Shown here: positions 1 to 7,236 of the stretch, one piece after another
How the letters are laid out: every line of letters starts with the position of its first letter
Position numbering within the stretch: the first letter of the stretch is position 1
Source of the DNA: JAXHUA01 sp034189695
GTDB lineage: Bacteria > Chloroflexota > Dehalococcoidia > E44-bin15
Direction of reading: 5' to 3'
Length of the DNA: 7,236 nt
Assembly: GCA_034189695.1 (NCBI GenBank)
Contig: JAXHUA010000078.1
Location: 1-7,236 of the forward strand
The notes under the pieces: generated by a model
What the model saw: the letters and a program-made list of their open reading frames with translations, nothing else
What the model was told of the DNA's origin: nothing
Database searches by the model: none
Translations under genes and position numbers: made by a program

Positions 1-1
1 C

Positions 2-2710
2 CCCGATGACATCGACCATCTCGGCAACAGACGTGTGAGAACGGCCGGGGAACTCCTCCAGAACCAGTTCCGCATCGCCCTGCTGCGTATGGAGCGCGTC
101 ATCAGGGAACGTATGAGCATCATCGACACGGAGACGGCTACACCGAGTGTGCTCATCAATGTCCACCCCATGGTGGCGGCGATGAGGGAGTTCTTTGGTG
201 CCTCGCAGCTTTCCCAGTTCATGGACCAGACCAACCCGCTGGGCGAGCTAACCCACAAGCGGCGTGTCTCGTGCCTTGGGCCGGGTGGACTTCTGCGTGA
301 GCGCGCCGGGTTTGAAGTGCGAGACGTCCACCACTCCCACTACGGGAGGATATGCCCCATCGAGACCCCGGAAGGGCCGAACATTGGCCTCATCAACTCT
401 CTCGCCACCTACAGCAGGGTCAACGACTACGGTCTCATAGAGACGCCCTACAGAATCGTCGTCAAGGAGCTGCCAAGCTCGTCACCGGACCTGGTCGGCC
501 GAACGGTGCAGGAGACGGTCCTGGGAGAAGACGACCAGCCGCTCCTGGAACCCGGAGACGTGGTCACGCCCGAGATAGCCGAGCGTCTTTCGCCCTTGCC
601 GGAGAGGCTGGTGAAGGTGACGCCGTTCGCCAAGGCTGAGATTGTGTATCTGGGAGCCGACGAAGAGGAGCAGCACACGATAGCCCAGGCGAATGAGCTG
701 CTCAAAGAGAACGGCCAGTTCATTAGCGAGAAGCTGGAGGCGAGGAAACACGGCAGGTTCTTCGAGGTTGGACCGGATGGCGTGGACCTGATGGATGTTT
801 CTCCCAAGCAGATAGTGAGCGTCTCGGCTTCCCTGATCCCCTTTCTCGAACACGATGACGCCAATCGGGCGTTGATGGGTTCGAATATGCAGCGCCAGGC
901 AGTGCCGCTGGTGCGCCCGGAGTCGCCGCTCATCGGTACCGGCATGGAGAGGCAGGCAGCCTGCGACAGCGGCCAGGTTGTCCTGGCCGCTTGCGATGGG
1001 GTGGTGGCGTCTGTTGACGCGAACGGGATCTTGATCGACGGCGACGACGCGAGGCAGCACGTCTATCCCCTGAGGAAGTTCGCCCGCTCGAATCAGGGGA
1101 CTTGCGTCAACCAGCATCCCCTGGTGTCCAAGGGACAACGGGTGCAGCGGGGGGAGGTGCTCGCCGACGGCCCCGCCACAGACCGTGGCGAACTGGCGTT
1201 GGGGCAGAATGTCCTGTGCGCTTTCATGAGCTGGGAGGGGTACAACTTCGAAGACGCTGTCGTGATAAGCGAAAGCCTCGTCCGGCAAGACAAGTTCTCA
1301 TCCATCCACATAGAGAAACACGAGTCTGAGGCACGGGACACTAAGCTGGGTCCGGAGGAGGTCACCCGCGACATACCCAATGTCGGCGAGGAGAGCCTGA
1401 GGAACCTGGATGAAGAGGGCATCATCCGACCGGGCGCCACGGTGAAAGCAGGCGACATTCTTGTAGGAAAGATTACGCCCAAGGGTGAGACCGAGCTGAG
1501 CGCCGAGGAGAAGCTTCTCAGAGCGATCTTCGGCGAGAAGGCGAGGGACGTCAAGGACTCCTCACTGCGGGTGCCGCACGGCGAATCGGGCACGGTGATC
1601 GGCGTCAAGATCTTCTCGCGGGAAGATGGTGCCGACCTTGCTCCCGGTGTGAACAAGCTGGTACGGGTATGGGTGGCACAGCGAAGGAGGATCTCTGAGG
1701 GCGACAAGATGGCCGGCCGGCACGGCAACAAAGGGGTCATCGCCCGAATACTGCCCGATGAAGACATGCCGTTCCTTCCCGACGGCAGGCATGTGGAGCT
1801 CATCCTCAACCCGATGGGTGTCCCTTCGAGAATGAACCTGGGGCAGGTGCTCGAGACCCACCTCGGGTGGGCAGCCTACGTTCTGGGATTCAGCGCGGTC
1901 TCGCCGGTGTTCGACGGCGCGGATAACGACGCCATTGAGGAAGCGCTTGCGCAGTCATGGCTGGCCCAGCGCTCCGGCGCGGTTAGTCATGACCCCGAGG
2001 CGGGTGGAGCCTTTCAGGTCGAGCAGGCCAAGGAATGGCTGGCCGACCTCGGCTACGACGGCGAGCGCGTATTCTCCCAGGAATCAAAGGGCGAAGCACG
2101 GAGAGCGTGCCTCAGACTGTGGCTGGAGGACCGCGGCGTGGAAAGCGCGGGGCTATCGGATGAGGAACTGAGGCAGAAGGGGGAGCAGACGTCTCGTGAC
2201 AGCGGGTTCCCGCTGCCCGTCTGGGGAAAGACTCTTCTCTACGACGGCCGCACCGGGATGCCGTTCGGTCAGCCGGTCACCGTCGGCTGCATCTATATCA
2301 TGAAGCTGATCCACCTTGTGGAGGACAAGATCCACGCCCGCTCTACGGGCCCCTACTCACTGATAACGCAGCAGCCCCTTGGGGGCAAGGCCCAGTTTGG
2401 CGGGCAGCGCTTCGGAGAGATGGAGGTCTGGGCGCTCGAGGCCTACGGCGCCGCCCACATACTCCAAGAGCTTCTCACTGTGAAGTCGGACGACATCGTG
2501 GGCCGTGCGAAGACGTACGAGGCCATCATCAAGGGAGAAGACGTTCTGCAGCCCGGGGTGCCGGAGTCATTCAAGGTCCTGGTCAAGGAATTGCAGAGCC
2601 TGGGGCTCGCGGTAGAGGTGCTGAACGAAGAGGAAGACAAGATGTCACTGGTGGAGGATCTGGGGTTGGACTTTCCTAGGTCGAGAATAGGAGGATTCCA
2701 AGAGAGGTAG
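2..2710 (+). CDS. rpoB: DNA-directed RNA polymerase subunit beta (5' partial)
   Basis: This is the beta subunit of core RNA polymerase, which with beta-prime forms the active-site cleft for DNA-templated RNA synthesis. The window enters mid-gene: base 1 ends a codon, and 902 codons plus TAG follow. The first residues, DDIDHLGNRRVRT, match the interior of beta (near E. coli residue 445), so roughly the first third (protrusion and lobe) lies upstream. The GTG at 35 is an internal Val, not a start. Landmarks in order: the rifampicin cluster SQLSQFMDQTN (203-235); CPIETPEGPNIGL; FLEHDDANRALMGSNMQRQ; NFED (1244-1255), the acidic pair near the active site; KMAGRHGNKGVI (1706-1741) with the two Lys equivalent to E. 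coli K1065 and K1073; and GEMEVWALEAYGAA in the C-terminal clamp. E. coli SI2 is absent. Two segments absent from E. coli are present (listed separately). The protein ends in a charged extension (NEEEDKMSLVEDLGLDF). It sits 2 bp upstream of rpoC. Identity is certain; the Chloroflexota assignment is inferred. Confidence 0.98.
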   Translation, partial: PDDIDHLGNRRVRTAGELLQNQFRIALLRMERVIRERMSIIDTETATPSVLINVHPMVAAMREFFGASQLSQFMDQTNPLGELTHKRRVSCLGPGGLLRERAGFEVRDVHHSHYGRICPIETPEGPNIGLINSLATYSRVNDYGLIETPYRIVVKELPSSSPDLVGRTVQETVLGEDDQPLLEPGDVVTPEIAERLSPLPERLVKVTPFAKAEIVYLGADEEEQHTIAQANELLKENGQFISEKLEARKHGRFFEVGPDGVDLMDVSPKQIVSVSASLIPFLEHDDANRALMGSNMQRQAVPLVRPESPLIGTGMERQAACDSGQVVLAACDGVVASVDANGILIDGDDARQHVYPLRKFARSNQGTCVNQHPLVSKGQRVQRGEVLADGPATDRGELALGQNVLCAFMSWEGYNFEDAVVISESLVRQDKFSSIHIEKHESEARDTKLGPEEVTRDIPNVGEESLRNLDEEGIIRPGATVKAGDILVGKITPKGETELSAEEKLLRAIFGEKARDVKDSSLRVPHGESGTVIGVKIFSREDGADLAPGVNKLVRVWVAQRRRISEGDKMAGRHGNKGVIARILPDEDMPFLPDGRHVELILNPMGVPSRMNLGQVLETHLGWAAYVLGFSAVSPVFDGADNDAIEEALAQSWLAQRSGAVSHDPEAGGAFQVEQAKEWLADLGYDGERVFSQESKGEARRACLRLWLEDRGVESAGLSDEELRQKGEQTSRDSGFPLPVWGKTLLYDGRTGMPFGQPVTVGCIYIMKLIHLVEDKIHARSTGPYSLITQQPLGGKAQFGGQRFGEMEVWALEAYGAAHILQELLTVKSDDIVGRAKTYEAIIKGEDVLQPGVPESFKVLVKELQSLGLAVEVLNEEEDKMSLVEDLGLDFPRSRIGGFQER
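197..277 (+). other. rpoB: Rifampicin resistance-determining cluster I of RpoB
   Basis: These codons align without gaps to E. coli beta 507-533, the wall of the RNA exit path bound by rifamycins. Residues most often changed in resistant strains keep the sensitive form: D516 (224-226), H526 (254-256) and S531 (269-271); L511 and Q513 are also kept. Differences from E. coli are Ser to Ala at 508, Asn to Thr at 518 (common in Gram-positive bacteria), Ser to Gly at 522, Ile to Leu at 524, Ile to Val at 530, and Ala to Cys at 532. Nothing here predicts target-based resistance, though cluster II and the N-terminal cluster were not assessed fully. Confidence 0.9.
464..640 (+). other. rpoB: Beta insertion relative to E. 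coli, between the PYR motif and IVYL
   Basis: In E. coli the text corresponding to IETPYR is followed after a few residues by the DEIHYL strand. Here about 55 residues lie between PYRIV and EIVYLGAD. The segment reads VGRTVQETVLGED, then a Pro/Leu/Glu stretch with GDVVTPEIAERL, then ERLVKVTPF. It resembles the small beta-barrel-like inserts (GR..., E..., ...VTPE.AE..., ...VKV) found in beta and beta-prime of several phyla, including Chloroflexota as I recall. It is probably a surface domain on the downstream side of the beta lobe and fork region. Boundaries are approximate to about 15 bp. Confidence 0.65.
1955..2228 (+). other. rpoB: Large beta insertion between VFDGA and LYDGRTG motifs
   Basis: In Bacillus and E. 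coli beta the VFDGA segment is followed by LYDGRTG after about 20-30 residues. Here the gap is about 110 residues, leaving an insert of about 80-90. It begins near QSWLAQRSGAVSHDPEAGG and continues through VEQAKEWLADLGYDGERVFS, GEARRACLRLWLEDRG and LSDEELRQKGEQ to SGFPLPVW. Composition and the hydrophobic spacing suggest three or four short amphipathic helices. Frame and codon use are continuous with the flanks, so it belongs to the protein rather than being a frameshift or a mobile insertion. I half-remember related text in Dehalococcoidia beta subunits but cannot verify this. Confidence 0.7.
2704..2708 (+). promoter_or_regulatory. Probable ribosome-binding site of rpoC (GAGGT)
   Basis: GAGGT matches the anti-Shine-Dalgarno core. 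It ends 4 bases before the rpoC ATG at 2713 and overlaps the first base of the rpoB TAG. A stronger-looking AGGAGG at 2689-2694 is 18 bases from the ATG, too far for normal use, and no in-frame ATG, GTG or TTG lies between it and 2713. It could serve as a standby site. The overlap with the rpoB stop suggests terminating ribosomes re-initiate on rpoC. Confidence 0.65.
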
Positions 2711-2712
2711 CA

Positions 2713-7236
<4,524 letters not shown>

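Noticed and set aside
35..37. GTG as a possible start of the beta subunit
   Set aside because: The same frame is open to base 2 and encodes DDIDHLGNRR, a conserved internal beta sequence, so this codon is an internal valine and the gene begins upstream.
482..1288. Antisense open frame of 268 codons opposite rpoB
   Set aside because: It runs fully opposite conserved beta coding sequence, and its translation resembles no family I know. It is expected by chance in GC-rich coding DNA.
1955..2228. Intein or inserted mobile element within rpoB
   Set aside because: At 80-90 residues the segment is too short for an intein. It has no Cys/Ser start with a terminal His-Asn, and shows no inverted repeats or target duplication.

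Overview
The window is a GC-rich stretch of the bacterial RNA polymerase operon. Almost every base is coding on the + strand. It holds the 3' two thirds or so of rpoB (beta subunit, 5' end outside the window) and, two bases after its stop, rpoC (beta-prime subunit), which is still open at the right edge. The sequence shows no RNA gene, insertion sequence, CRISPR array, promoter or terminator, and no non-coding stretch longer than 2 bp.

Organism: both proteins look like Chloroflexota, possibly the Dehalococcoidia. The RpoC N-terminus (MPEVNEF, then SIRISLASPEQI), the lack of the E. coli beta SI2 insertion and beta-prime trigger-loop SI3 insertion, and the beta phrases GSNMQRQAVPLVRPE and FSREDGADLAPGVNKLVRV fit that phylum as I remember it. 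This is judged from memory of the family, not from a search, so phylum is moderately supported and class is tentative.

Layout: 2-2710 is rpoB from the fork region through the rifampicin-binding cluster, flap, hybrid-binding domain and C-terminal clamp. It carries two segments absent from E. coli beta (about 464-640 and 1955-2228). Bases 2704-2708 are the likely rpoC ribosome-binding site, overlapping the rpoB stop. 2713-7236 is rpoC: N-terminal zinc-binding domain, a long charged helical insertion (about 3130-3660), clamp helices, the catalytic NADFDGDQM motif, bridge helix, second zinc site, a trigger loop without SI3, the C-terminal core to about 6807, and then an unusual C-terminal tail.

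The tail is the most unusual part of the window. Where beta-prime normally ends shortly after its LKENVI/GxLIPAGTG block, this protein continues for at least 143 residues. It passes through a 5 x 9-bp Glu/Ala/Pro array and a short hydrophobic-acidic linker into a tandem array of 69-bp (23-residue) units. There are four complete copies and the start of a fifth, running off the window edge with no stop codon. Each unit has about eight acidic and at most one basic residue, so this RNA polymerase appears to carry a long, disordered, highly acidic repeat tail whose length could change in frame.

Together the two genes supply the two large catalytic subunits of the core enzyme. The tight junction implies co-transcription and probably translational coupling.
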